DNA of 64,000 bases from Pseudotabrizicola formosa. Its GTDB lineage: Bacteria; Pseudomonadota; Alphaproteobacteria; Rhodobacterales; Rhodobacteraceae. The notes beneath the pieces are model-generated. The model had not been told where the DNA came from, did no database searches, and was given only the letters and a program-made list of their open reading frames with translations. Within the stretch, counting starts at the first letter, position 1; each line of letters opens with the position of its first letter. Both the position numbers and the translations under genes were made by a program. This document shows positions 17,512 to 26,370 of the stretch, piece after piece. Location: contig NZ_PJOM01000005.1 in NCBI RefSeq assembly GCF_002900965.1, forward strand, positions 62,001 through 126,000, given 5' to 3'.

Positions 17512-18625
17512 TGTGCTGGTGATCGGGGCCGGCATCACCGGCATGATGGCGGCGCTGCACCTGTCGGATGGGGGCGCGCGCGTCACCATGGTGGATGCGG
17601 GCGAAAACGCCGGCACCTGGGCCAATGCGGGCAGCCTGCATGTGCAGATGCAAAGCCGCTTCATGCGCCTCTACCCCGACCAGGTGCCGGCGGTGGAGGC
17701 ATCCTTGCCGCTCTACAAGGCGGCGGCGGAGGAATGGGTGCGGCTTGATACGCTTTACGGCCCGTTTGAACTGGTCCGCAAGGGCGGGCTCATGCTGGCC
17801 GAAGGTGCCGAGCAACTGCGGTTTCTGGAGGCAAAGGCACAGCGCGAAACCGCGCGCGGTCTGTCGGTCGAATTGCTCGACCGCCCGGCGCTGGACCGGA
17901 TCGCGCCTTGGCTGGGGCCGCAGATCGTGGGGGCAGAGCTGTGCCATGATGAAGGCAAGCTGAATCCGCTGATCGCGAATGCTCGCCTGCTGGCCGTGTT
18001 GGGCCAACGGGGCATTGCCACCCTCCGCGACCGTATACTGGCGATCTCACAGGACAAGGGCGGCATCACCGTTCAGGGCCAGAGCGCCAGCTACCGCGCA
18101 GATCAGGTCATCGTCGCCTCGGCCTGGGGCGCGGGCCATATGGTGCAGGGTCTGGGCGTGACCATCCCCACCCGGGCCGAACCGTTGCACATGAACATCA
18201 CCGAAGCGGCAGCCGTCAGCATCAGCCATCTGATCCAGCATGCGGAACGGTCGATTACACTGAAGCAGCTTGGCCAAGGGCAGATCGTCATCGGCGGCGG
18301 CTGGCCCGCGCTGGATCGGGGTCGCAGCATGCCGCCCGGGGTTCTGGCCGCGTCGTTTCTTGGCAATGTGGCCCTGGCCGCACGGCTAGTGCCGCAAATC
18401 GGCGGGTTGCGGGTGATCCGCACCTGGGCGGGCATGAACACCACTGCCGACGGCGGCAGCACCATCGGGCGGCTGCCGCAGGCGCAGGGCGTAGTGATGG
18501 CCTTGCCCGGCGATGCGGGCTACACCCTTGGCCCCCTTGTCGGGCGGATGGCGGCACAGGTGGCGCTTGGCGCCCAGCCTGACGCCGACATGGCCCGATT
18601 TGCGCCGGCGCGTTTTGCGGCCTGA
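17501..18625 (+). CDS. FAD-dependent oxidoreductase, HcnC/OoxB-like catalytic subunit
   Basis: A 374-residue DAO-family flavoprotein with the FAD motif GAGITGMMAALHLSDGGARV at about residues 9-28 and the family segment VIRTWAGMNTTADGGSTIG near the C-terminus. The 11-base overlap with the iron-sulfur/FAD subunit gene indicates one complex, in which this subunit oxidises the C-N bond of an amino or imino acid and passes electrons to its partner. It is the second such flavoprotein in the island (see 9072-10211). It converges with the IclR gene, 6 bases away. Confidence 0.88.
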   Translation: MHPDVLVIGAGITGMMAALHLSDGGARVTMVDAGENAGTWANAGSLHVQMQSRFMRLYPDQVPAVEASLPLYKAAAEEWVRLDTLYGPFELVRKGGLMLAEGAEQLRFLEAKAQRETARGLSVELLDRPALDRIAPWLGPQIVGAELCHDEGKLNPLIANARLLAVLGQRGIATLRDRILAISQDKGGITVQGQSASYRADQVIVASAWGAGHMVQGLGVTIPTRAEPLHMNITEAAAVSISHLIQHAERSITLKQLGQGQIVIGGGWPALDRGRSMPPGVLAASFLGNVALAARLVPQIGGLRVIRTWAGMNTTADGGSTIGRLPQAQGVVMALPGDAGYTLGPLVGRMAAQVALGAQPDADMARFAPARFAA

Positions 18626-18631
18626 AGCGCG

Positions 18632-19522
18632 TCAGCGCTTCAGCGAATCGCTGATGTTGCGCACGGTGTCCTGCAACTTGGGCAGGACATATTCTATCGC
18701 TGCCGCGGGGCTCATGCGCACCGTCGGCACGCCGACATTTATGGCACCCACAAGGCCGCCGGCCGAATTGTGCAGAGGAACGGCAATCGACATCAGCCCG
18801 GTCTCCAGTTCCTGATCGACCAGTGACCAGCCTTGGTCGCGGACCTGTTCAAGCACGCGGCGGAATTCGCTGGGATCGGTGACGGTGTGCTCGGTCATCC
18901 GGGTCAGCGGAATGTGCTGCAGCATGCCCGGCCACATTTCAGGGGGCTGTGCTGCCAGCAGCACCCGCCCCGTCGCGGTGCAATGGGCGGGAAATCTGGC
19001 CCCGACGCTTATGCCGACGCTGATCACGCGGTGATATTGCGCGCCCGATACATACACCACGTCAAACCGGTCCAACACCGCCGCCGAAACCGATTCGCGC
19101 AGTTCGGTGGACAGATGGTCGATGAAGGGCCGCGCGATATCCCACGCCCCTTTCGAAGACAGGACGGAATAGCCCAGTTCAAGAACTTGCGGTGTCAGAT
19201 CAAAGAGTTTGCCATCGGCCACCGCATAGCCTTCATGCACCAGTGTGAGCAAAATGCGCCTTGCACCTGCGCGCGTATTGCCGGTTTCGGCCGCCACTTC
19301 CGACAGGGTCATCTTGCGGCGCGTGCGGTTGAAGGCGCGCAAAACCTCAAGGCCACGGGCCAGGCTGGAGACATAGTCGCGCGGGTTCAACCCGCCGTTT
19401 TCGTCATCGCTCCAGTCGGGCGACGCGGTCATCAAACCTGTGCGCGCGGGGTTGCGCGGTGGAAGGACATCCACTGCGGACTCTGCCGGGACTTCGTCTT
19501 TTTCAATCACTTCCTTGGCCAT
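18632..19522 (-). CDS. IclR-family transcriptional regulator (PcaR/PcaU/PobR-like)
   Basis: A 296-residue IclR regulator with an N-terminal tail of about 45 residues before the winged helix. The helix-turn-helix is at about residues 68-100 (MTLSEVAAETGNTRAGARRI). The IclR effector domain contains RESVSAAVLDRFDVVYV, the CTATGRVLLA segment and the C-terminal AINVGVPTVRMS. It is the only regulator gene in the 44-kb island and is divergent from the sugar-type ABC operon, with the best operator copy between them. GGAGG precedes the ATG. Regulation of the dispersed operators by this protein is inferred from the match of site and location; activator or repressor mode cannot be read from sequence. 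Confidence 0.92.
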   Translation of the reverse strand: MAKEVIEKDEVPAESAVDVLPPRNPARTGLMTASPDWSDDENGGLNPRDYVSSLARGLEVLRAFNRTRRKMTLSEVAAETGNTRAGARRILLTLVHEGYAVADGKLFDLTPQVLELGYSVLSSKGAWDIARPFIDHLSTELRESVSAAVLDRFDVVYVSGAQYHRVISVGISVGARFPAHCTATGRVLLAAQPPEMWPGMLQHIPLTRMTEHTVTDPSEFRRVLEQVRDQGWSLVDQELETGLMSIAVPLHNSAGGLVGAINVGVPTVRMSPAAAIEYVLPKLQDTVRNISDSLKR

Positions 19523-19648
19523 AGGCCGCCTCCGTTAACGCATCCGGGTCTGGTCTGTGCGGCACCCTACGTAGCACAGCCAAAACACATCCTGTACCGG
19601 GAAATACGCTTGTTTAGGACTTGCTTTTCGATCGGGTTTCATTGTTAT

Positions 19649-19674
19649 ATCGCACAAGAGTGCGTTATGTGAAC
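19649..19674 (-). promoter_or_regulatory. Predicted IclR-family operator, copy 5 (regulator's own intergenic region)
   Basis: ATCGCAC (19649-19655), AAGA, then the core GTGCGTTATGTGAAC (19660-19674). It lies between the divergent IclR gene (start 19522) and the substrate-binding protein gene (start 19701), 26 bases before the latter's ATG. Its position beside the regulator gene anchors the motif to the IclR protein. Confidence 0.78.
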
Positions 19675-19700
19675 AATAACACTTCAGGGAGATCGCAAAA

Positions 19701-21035
19701 ATGAAGAACACGCTCACTTTTCCGAACGGACTGACCAGAAGATCGATGCTCGCCGGGCTTGCCGCCGGCACCGCCGTATCCGCGCTGCCGCGCCGCGCGC
19801 ATGCGCAGGATGTCACCCTGCGCTGGTGGTCGCCTCAGGGTGCCCCGGCACAGGCCGAAGCTTACAGATACCAGATCGCCGCCTTTGAGGCCGTCAATCC
19901 CGGCATCAAGGTGGTGTTCGAAACCACATCGGACGAAGGCTATGCGCCCCAACTGGCCGCCGCCTTTGCCAGCGGTGAGGTGCCGGATATCGTCACACAC
20001 CTGCCATCCTTCGCGGTACAGACCTACTATTCCAATGGTCTGGTCGAGCCGATGGATGAGGTGATCGCCGCTGTTGGTGCGGACGATTATTATGAAGGTG
20101 CCAACGACGTCTTCAAAGCCGCTGACGGGAAGTTCTGCGCCACGGGCATCGGCAATACCGCGTCCGACATGCTGTGGCTGCGCCGGGATCTGATGGAAGC
20201 CAGTGGCATCGCCGAAGCCCCGAAAAACTGGGATGAGCTGCGCGCGGCCTGTCAGACGATGCAGAAAGACGGCATCTTTGGCGCACCGCTGCCCTATGGC
20301 CAGAACTCGATGACATCGCTGATCTTCATCGGTTTCATTCATCGCGCCGGCGGATCGGTGTTCACACCCGATCTGCAGCTCGCCATTGACTCTGACGCCA
20401 CCCGCAATGCGCTGGAATTCTACAAATCCATGCGCGAACTCTGCCCGCCCGGAGCCACCAATTACAGCTGGGGCGAAAGCCTGACGGCCTTTGTTTCGGG
20501 GGCTTGCGCCACCGGCATCTATGCCGGCCGGGTGCTGGCCAACGTCACGGCGCAGAATCCCGGCATCGCCGATCAGATCACCTGCACCACCTACCCGACC
20601 ATGCAGGCGGATATCCCTGCCTGGACCTTCAACGACTTCCCAAGCGTCTTCATCCCGGCGCAATCCAAGCAGAAAGAGGCCGCAAAGGCTTTTGCCGCCT
20701 TCCTGTTTGATCCCGAGGGCTACATCCGCCAGCTGCACGCGGCCCCCGGCCACGTTCTGCCAGTGCTGAAGTCAATCAGCGCGAACCCGACCTATCAGGC
20801 CAACGAGATCATCCAGAAATATTCGGCCGAGGTCGATCTGATGTCCTCTGCGGCGGCAGGCGGGTTCAACCTTGGCTATGAAACCAGTGAGCATGCCTCG
20901 AACGACAAGGCGGGTGAGGTGATTGCCTCGAACGCCATCGCCGATCTGGTGCAGCGCGTCGTGCTGAACGGCGACAACGTGGACACTGCGCTGAGCGATT
21001 GCTCCAAGGCCATTGAAGCCATCATGCAGGCATGA
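19701..21035 (+). CDS. ABC transporter substrate-binding protein, sugar type (SBP family 1)
   Basis: A 444-residue periplasmic binding protein of the extracellular solute-binding family 1 (MalE/UgpB-like). The N-terminus carries a twin-arginine-like signal, TRRSMLAGLAAG, with probable cleavage after RAHA at about residue 34. A strong AGGGAGATC ribosome site precedes the ATG. It is first in an operon with two permeases and a UgpC/MsmX-type ATPase. The family binds sugars, polyols and glycerol-phosphate compounds, and the ligand here is unknown. A GC-rich hairpin follows the stop, as is common after highly expressed binding-protein genes. Confidence 0.92.
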   Translation: MKNTLTFPNGLTRRSMLAGLAAGTAVSALPRRAHAQDVTLRWWSPQGAPAQAEAYRYQIAAFEAVNPGIKVVFETTSDEGYAPQLAAAFASGEVPDIVTHLPSFAVQTYYSNGLVEPMDEVIAAVGADDYYEGANDVFKAADGKFCATGIGNTASDMLWLRRDLMEASGIAEAPKNWDELRAACQTMQKDGIFGAPLPYGQNSMTSLIFIGFIHRAGGSVFTPDLQLAIDSDATRNALEFYKSMRELCPPGATNYSWGESLTAFVSGACATGIYAGRVLANVTAQNPGIADQITCTTYPTMQADIPAWTFNDFPSVFIPAQSKQKEAAKAFAAFLFDPEGYIRQLHAAPGHVLPVLKSISANPTYQANEIIQKYSAEVDLMSSAAAGGFNLGYETSEHASNDKAGEVIASNAIADLVQRVVLNGDNVDTALSDCSKAIEAIMQA

Positions 21036-21042
21036 TGCCCGC

Positions 21043-21071
21043 GCGGGCTGCCTGGCAACCGGGCAGCCCGC
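21043..21071 (+). terminator. Intra-operon hairpin after binding-protein gene
   Basis: Arms GCGGGCTGCC (21043-21052) and GGCAGCCCGC (21062-21071) enclose a 9-base loop. There is no U-tract, and the permease ATG follows 18 bases later. The likely role is RNA 3'-end stabilisation or attenuation, giving more binding protein than permease. Confidence 0.6.
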
Positions 21072-21088
21072 ATCTTGAAGGAAATCGC

Positions 21089-21988
21089 ATGACCACCCTG
21101 ACCCAAACCCCGTTAGAGCGCCGCTATGCGCGGCTTGGCCTGCTGCTGATTGCGCCGACGGTGCTGATCTTCTGTGCCGTCATCATTTATCCGCTCGTCT
21201 CGGCGCTGTATTTGTCCCTGTTCAAGGTGTTCACCCCGACGCTGGAAAGCAGCTGGGTGGGGCTGGCGAATTATCGGGAATTGCTGGCAAGTGGCATGTT
21301 CTGGTCTGCGCTGGTCAATACCTTGGTCTGGACGGCGGGCACCCTGACGCTGCAGATCGTTCTGGGCATCGGGATGGCGCTGGTGCTGCATCAGAACATC
21401 TGGTTCCGGTCGCTCGCGCGGTCGCTGATCCTGTTTCCCTATTTTATCTCGACCGTGGTGGCGGTTCTGGTGTGGAAATGGGTGTTCAATGATCTTTACG
21501 GCATCCTCAACCACCTGCTGATGCAGGCGGGCATCACCAATATGCCAGTCGATTATCTGGGCAGCATGCCCAATGCGATGATCTCGGTCATTCTGGTGGG
21601 CGCTTGGAAGTACTTCCCTTTCGTGGTGATTGCCGTGCTGGCGCGGCTTCAGACCATCCCTGAACCGCTGTATGAGGCCGCCCGGATTGACGGTGCGGGG
21701 CCCATCGCGCGGTTCTTTGACGTCACCCTGCCACAACTGCGCGATGTGCTGGTGGTCATCATCATGCTGCGTGCGATCTGGGATTTCAAAGAGTTCGACC
21801 TGATCTGGCTGCTGACCGGCGGCGGACCATCCTCTTCAACCGAAACGCTGCCCATCGTGGTCTACCGACAGGCCTTTGCCCTGAACCAGATGGGCATGGC
21901 CGCTGCCTGGGCGGTGTCGATGATGGCAATCCTGCTGGTGTTCATGATCGTCTACATCCGCAAAACCCGCGACAAGGGGGCTGTCTGA
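21089..21988 (+). CDS. ABC transporter permease, MalF/UgpA type
   Basis: A 299-residue inner-membrane permease of the sugar (CUT1) family. The N-terminal helix LLLIAPTVLIFCAVIIYPLV is typical, and the coupling EAA motif is YEAARIDGAGPIARFFDVTLPQL at about residues 195-215. The ATG at 21089 is preferred because AAGGAA precedes it and upstream in-frame codons lie in the hairpin. The last base of its stop is the first base of the next gene's ATG (TGATG). Confidence 0.92.
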   Translation: MTTLTQTPLERRYARLGLLLIAPTVLIFCAVIIYPLVSALYLSLFKVFTPTLESSWVGLANYRELLASGMFWSALVNTLVWTAGTLTLQIVLGIGMALVLHQNIWFRSLARSLILFPYFISTVVAVLVWKWVFNDLYGILNHLLMQAGITNMPVDYLGSMPNAMISVILVGAWKYFPFVVIAVLARLQTIPEPLYEAARIDGAGPIARFFDVTLPQLRDVLVVIIMLRAIWDFKEFDLIWLLTGGGPSSSTETLPIVVYRQAFALNQMGMAAAWAVSMMAILLVFMIVYIRKTRDKGAV

Positions 21989-22818
21989 TGCGCAAGTTTC
22001 TTGGCCCCATCGTCCTGAACGTCTTTGCCTGGACAACCATTCTGGCGGTCGCCTTCCCGTTGTTCTGGATGCTGGTCACTTCGGTGAAGCCGCAGTCCGA
22101 GCTGTTCCGCCGCCCGCCGACCATGATGCCCGAGGTCTGGACGTTCGAGCATTACTGGCACCTGCTGACTCAAACGAACTTCCTGGTCTATTTCCGCAAC
22201 TCGGTGATGCTGTCCACCGTGACAACGCTGCTGGTGGTGACGGTGGCCACGCTGGGGGCCTACAGCCTCGTGCGGTTCCGCTACCGGGGCCGTGAAAGCC
22301 TCGCCTTCATGGTGTTGTTCACCTATCTTCTGCCCTCCGTCGTGCTGATCATTCCGCTCTATCTGATGCTGGTCAGCCTTGGGCTGTCGAACACGCTGTT
22401 TTCCTTGGTGATCGCCTATACCACCTTTGCGCTGCCCTATGCGCTTTGGCTGATGCGGTCCTTCATGGCGGGTGTGCCGGATGATCTGGAATATGCGGCC
22501 ATGGTGGATGGGGCCAGCCGGATGGGTGCCTTTGTCGATGTGATCCTGCCGCAGCTTCTTCCCGGCATCATCTCGACCGCGCTGTTCACCTTCATCCTTT
22601 CGTGGAACGAATATCTCTACGCGCTTGTCCTTGTGAACTCGGACGACGCGCGCCCGCTGACCACCGGCGTGATGAACATGCTGATCTCGTCCTTCAACAT
22701 CGAATGGTCGCTGCTGATGGCCGCCTCGGTGATGATGAGCGTGCCCTTGATCATCGTTTTCGCCTTCCTGCAAAGCTATCTGACCCGCGGCTTCGGCGCG
22801 GGCGCCGTGAAAGGCTGA
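21988..22818 (+). CDS. ABC transporter permease, MalG/UgpE type
   Basis: A 276-residue partner permease. It has the N-terminal helix after a short basic tail, the segment LLPSVVLIIPLYLML near residues 112-126, and the coupling motif LEYAAMVDGASRMGAFVDVILPQL at about 168-190. It begins on the stop of the MalF-type gene and is followed after three bases by the ATPase gene. It forms the membrane heterodimer with the preceding gene product. Confidence 0.92.
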   Translation: MRKFLGPIVLNVFAWTTILAVAFPLFWMLVTSVKPQSELFRRPPTMMPEVWTFEHYWHLLTQTNFLVYFRNSVMLSTVTTLLVVTVATLGAYSLVRFRYRGRESLAFMVLFTYLLPSVVLIIPLYLMLVSLGLSNTLFSLVIAYTTFALPYALWLMRSFMAGVPDDLEYAAMVDGASRMGAFVDVILPQLLPGIISTALFTFILSWNEYLYALVLVNSDDARPLTTGVMNMLISSFNIEWSLLMAASVMMSVPLIIVFAFLQSYLTRGFGAGAVKG

Positions 22819-22821
22819 CCC

Positions 22822-23973
22822 ATGGCCAATGTCGATTTCCGCACCGTCGTCAAATCCTTCGGAACCTTTACCGCGCTGCACGGGCTGGACCTGTCAATCA
22901 AGTCCGGCGAATTCGTGGCCCTGCTTGGCCCGTCAGGCTGCGGCAAGACCACCACCCTGCGCATGCTGGCGGGACTGGAGTTTCCCACCTCCGGCGACAT
23001 CATCATCGGGGACCGCCGGGTGAATGATCTGCCACCGGGAGAGCGGGACATCGCCATGGTGTTCCAGTCTTATGCGCTCTACCCGCATATGACGGTGGCC
23101 GAAAACATCGCCTATCCGCTCAAGAAACGGGGCGTGCCAAAGGCCGAGCGCGGCCCGATGGTCGCCAAGACTGCCGAAATGCTGCACCTCACGGCCCTGC
23201 TGGACCGCAAGCCCAAACAGCTCAGCGGGGGCCAGCAACAGCGTGTGGCTCTGGGCCGGGCGCTGATCCGCGACCCCAAGGTGTTTCTGCTCGACGAGCC
23301 GCTGTCAAACCTTGACGCCAAGCTGCGCAGCCAACTGCGGGCAGAATTGATCGAACTGCACCGCCGCCTTGGCCGCACCATGGTTTACGTCACCCATGAC
23401 CAGCTGGAGGCGATGACCATGGCCGACCGCATCGCCATCATGGAAGGCGGCAACCTGCAACAGTTTGCCCCCCCGGCCGAAGTCTACGCCAGGCCCGCCA
23501 ACCGGTTTGTTGCCGGTTTCATCGGCACGCCGGGCATGACGCTGATGGATGGCATGCTTGTACAATCTGGCAACGGCTGGGCCTTTGAAACCGAAGGCCT
23601 GCGCCTGCGCCTGCCCCGGCTGATCGACAGTGCCAAGCCTGGAGCCGCCGCCTTTGGCATCCGCCCCGAGGATGTGCACCTTGGCAGCGGCGATCTGACC
23701 GGTGAGGTGGTGCTGACCGAGGCAACCGGGCATGAAACCATTGTCACGGTCGCCATTGCGCCCGGCGTGCGGGTCATCGCCCGTATCCCCGGCACGCCCG
23801 CTTTGCGCATTGGCGACCGTGTTCCGGTCACGCTAGACGCCGCGCGCGCTCATGTCTTTGCAGCGGGCCCGCAAGGGGCCCGGCTGAACCATCCTTCCGG
23901 CACCGCTGATGCCGATGAAGCTTTCAATATCGCCACACCCCTGCGTGTGGCTTCCAAAGGAGTTCTGTCTTGA
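22822..23973 (+). CDS. ABC transporter ATP-binding protein, UgpC/MsmX type
   Basis: A 383-residue ATPase: Walker A GPSGCGKTT (about residues 36-44), signature LSGGQQQRVALGRAL, Walker B VFLLDEPLSNLD, and switch histidine in VTHDQLEAMTMADR. A C-terminal OB-type (TOBE) regulatory domain occupies roughly residues 240-360. It completes the sugar-type importer. Its end overlaps the TTG start of the second DHDPS-like gene, tying transport to the downstream catabolic genes. Confidence 0.93.
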   Translation: MANVDFRTVVKSFGTFTALHGLDLSIKSGEFVALLGPSGCGKTTTLRMLAGLEFPTSGDIIIGDRRVNDLPPGERDIAMVFQSYALYPHMTVAENIAYPLKKRGVPKAERGPMVAKTAEMLHLTALLDRKPKQLSGGQQQRVALGRALIRDPKVFLLDEPLSNLDAKLRSQLRAELIELHRRLGRTMVYVTHDQLEAMTMADRIAIMEGGNLQQFAPPAEVYARPANRFVAGFIGTPGMTLMDGMLVQSGNGWAFETEGLRLRLPRLIDSAKPGAAAFGIRPEDVHLGSGDLTGEVVLTEATGHETIVTVAIAPGVRVIARIPGTPALRIGDRVPVTLDAARAHVFAAGPQGARLNHPSGTADADEAFNIATPLRVASKGVLS

Positions 23974-24890
23974 ATCGCCATTCTGTCGACTGGGCGGGTC
24001 CAATGCCCGCGATCACCACGCCCTTCCGCAAGGATCTGTCGATTGACGAAGAGTCGTTCACAGCCAATATCGACCGCCTCTTTGCTGCCGGATCAACCGG
24101 CATGGTGGCGGCGGGCTGCACCGGGGAGTTCTGGGCGCTCAGCTTCAAGGAACGCGCGCGGCTGGCCAAACTGACCGCCGACGCTTGCCGCGGGCGCGGC
24201 CCCGCCATCGTGGGCACCGGGGCCATCCGCGAGGGTGAGGTGATCGAGCAGATCCACGCGATCAAGGAAGCGGGCGGCGATGGCGTGCTGGTGTTGCCAC
24301 CGTTCTTCGCGCATCTGACCGAAGCCGAGATCATCGCCCATTTCGAGGCGGTCAACGCGGCCAGTGTCCTGCCCATCGTGCTCTACAACATCCCCGGCAA
24401 TGCCGGAAATGCCATCACCCCGTCCATCGCCAGCCGCCTGGCCGATCTGGACAATGTGGTGGCGATCAAGGAATCCTCGGGCGACTGGAAGAATTTTCAC
24501 GCCACCCTGATGCAGGTGCGTGACCGGATCCGGGTCTATTGCGGTCCGTCTTCGGTTTTCGGCGTCGCGGCCACGCTGGCCGGCGCGGATGGGCTGATCG
24601 ACTGCTTCCCCAACGTCTGGGACAAGGGCTGCCTCGACCTGTGGCATGCCACAAAGGCGGGGCGGATGGACGAAGCCTGGGCTTTGCAGCGCACCGGGAT
24701 CGAGATGACCGAACTTTTCACCACCGAGGGGCGCTCGCTTTATCCGGCCACCAAGGCTGCTATGAATTTCCTCGGTCTGCCCGGTGGCGGCGAGCCGCGC
24801 CCACCGCTTCGCGCGCTGTCGGGCGCGCCGTTGCAAGGGCTGAAGGCCGGAATGGAGGCGCTGTTGGCGCCGAATGCAAAGGTGGCATGA
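23970..24890 (+). CDS. DHDPS/N-acetylneuraminate-lyase family protein (copy 2)
   Basis: A 306-residue aldolase-fold protein with catalytic T51 (GCTGEF), Y139 (YNIPG) and Schiff-base lysine K167 (KESS). The TTG start is supported by AAAGGAG seven bases upstream and by overlap with the preceding stop; the next in-frame ATG, at 24003, lacks such a site. It differs clearly from copy 1 (YNIP instead of YNNP), so the two probably handle different keto-acids. It overlaps the following SDR gene by four bases. Confidence 0.87.
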   Translation: MNRHSVDWAGPMPAITTPFRKDLSIDEESFTANIDRLFAAGSTGMVAAGCTGEFWALSFKERARLAKLTADACRGRGPAIVGTGAIREGEVIEQIHAIKEAGGDGVLVLPPFFAHLTEAEIIAHFEAVNAASVLPIVLYNIPGNAGNAITPSIASRLADLDNVVAIKESSGDWKNFHATLMQVRDRIRVYCGPSSVFGVAATLAGADGLIDCFPNVWDKGCLDLWHATKAGRMDEAWALQRTGIEMTELFTTEGRSLYPATKAAMNFLGLPGGGEPRPPLRALSGAPLQGLKAGMEALLAPNAKVA

Positions 24891-25672
24891 TGGAACTGGG
24901 ATTGAAGGGGCGGCGGGCCATTGTGACCGCTGCATCGCGGGGGCTGGGATTTGCGGCGGCGCGGTCCCTGGCACGCGAAGGTGTGTCGGTCGTGATGAAC
25001 GCTCGCAGCGCAGGCCCGCTGGAAGAGGCGGCTCGCGCGATCCACGCCGAATTCGGGGTCGAGGCGATTCCGGTCGCGGTGGATTTCAACACCGCCGAGG
25101 GCCGTGCCGAAATTCTGGCGGCGGCCGGCGAGGTGGATATTCTGGTGAACAACCCTGGCGTGCGGCAGGTGCCCACCCCTTCGGCGCAGATCACCTCCGA
25201 AGATTGGCGGCACTGGCTTGAGGTGCATTTCCTGTCCTCGGTGGAAATGATCCAGGCGGTGACGCCGGGGATGATCGAGCGGCGCTTTGGCCGCGTCGTG
25301 AACATGAGCGTCAGTTTCATTAAGTTCCCGCAGGTGGGCTTTGCCCATTCCCACGCCGCCCGTCTGGCGCTGTCGGGTGCGGTGGCGGCAATGTCGCGCG
25401 AATTGTTGCCGCATAATGTGACCGTCAACACCGTCTGCCCCGGCCTGTTCGATACCGACGCGCTGCACACCAACCTGCACGGCCACGCCAAGCGCGGCAA
25501 CACCACCTATGAGGCCATTTTGAAAAACCGGCTGGAAACCTGTCCGGCGGGCCGTCTGGGTGATCCGTCCGAATGTGGCGATCTGATCGCCTTTCTGTGC
25601 TCGGCACAGGCCGGGTTCATCTCGGGGCAAAACATCGTCAATGATGGTGGCGTCTATCAGGGGCTGTTCTGA
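24887..25672 (+). CDS. Atypical short-chain dehydrogenase lacking the YxxxK pair
   Basis: A 261-residue SDR-fold protein with cofactor motif TAASRGLGFAAA and NNPGVRQ in place of NNAG. Where classical members have Ser and YxxxK, this one reads NMSVSFIKFPQVGFAHSHAARLAL, so both the catalytic Tyr and Lys are absent (His and Arg occupy the region). A known beta-ketoacyl-reductase-like SDR subgroup with this alteration exists, and its reaction is not defined. The gene overlaps the stop of the DHDPS-like gene and abuts a classical SDR gene, so it belongs to the same operon. Confidence 0.86.
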   Translation: MMELGLKGRRAIVTAASRGLGFAAARSLAREGVSVVMNARSAGPLEEAARAIHAEFGVEAIPVAVDFNTAEGRAEILAAAGEVDILVNNPGVRQVPTPSAQITSEDWRHWLEVHFLSSVEMIQAVTPGMIERRFGRVVNMSVSFIKFPQVGFAHSHAARLALSGAVAAMSRELLPHNVTVNTVCPGLFDTDALHTNLHGHAKRGNTTYEAILKNRLETCPAGRLGDPSECGDLIAFLCSAQAGFISGQNIVNDGGVYQGLF

Positions 25673-26370
25673 TGGCACGGGTGGCCCTTCTCTCCGGCGG
25701 CGGGCGTGGGCTTGGGGCCGCGATTGCCACCCGCTTGCTGGCCGATGGCTGGTCCTTGTCGCTCGGCCTGCGCGATGTTTCGCAAGCGAAACAATTCGGG
25801 CTGCCGGATCGGGTGCAGGCGGTGGCGTTTGACGCGACCGATCCTGCTGCGGCCTCTGCCTGGGTAGACGCAGCGGCAGAACGCTTTGGTCAGATTGACG
25901 CGCTGGTGAACAACGCAGGCATCATGAAGATGGTCGATTTTGACCGCGGCACCGAGGATGATCTGGACGCGATGTGGCAGGTCAACGTCAAGGCCCCGTT
26001 CCGCCTGATCAGCGCCACCCTGCCGCATCTGCGCAAAACCGGGCAGGGGCGGGTGGTCAACATCGCCTCCACCGACGCCAAGCGCTACCGGCAAGGCACC
26101 AGTGTCGGCTATTCGATGACCAAGCACGCGCTGCTCTCGATGACGCAGGCCGTGCGCGCCGCCGCCTGGGATGATGGCGTGCGCGCCACCGCGCTGTGCC
26201 CCGGGGCCATCGACACTGACCTCTTGGCCAATGTGGTCGGGGCCACCCCGAAACCCGATCGGCTGACCCCGGACACCGTTGCCGGCATGGTCGCCTTTGT
26301 CCTGTCGCTGCCCAATCAGGCCAGCGTGCCTGAACTGATTGCCAACACCCGGCTGGAGAGCCTGATATGA
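25672..26370 (+). CDS. Short-chain dehydrogenase/reductase (SDR)
   Basis: A 232-residue SDR with [11 protein letters not shown] at the N-terminus, NNAGIMKM, and an intact Ser-Tyr-Lys set (NIASTDAKR and YSMTKHALL). It is slightly short at the C-terminus. Its ATG shares a base with the stop of the preceding atypical SDR gene and its end overlaps the aminotransferase gene by four bases, so all three are translationally coupled. The substrate is unknown. Confidence 0.89.
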   Translation: MARVALLSGGGRGLGAAIATRLLADGWSLSLGLRDVSQAKQFGLPDRVQAVAFDATDPAAASAWVDAAAERFGQIDALVNNAGIMKMVDFDRGTEDDLDAMWQVNVKAPFRLISATLPHLRKTGQGRVVNIASTDAKRYRQGTSVGYSMTKHALLSMTQAVRAAAWDDGVRATALCPGAIDTDLLANVVGATPKPDRLTPDTVAGMVAFVLSLPNQASVPELIANTRLESLI

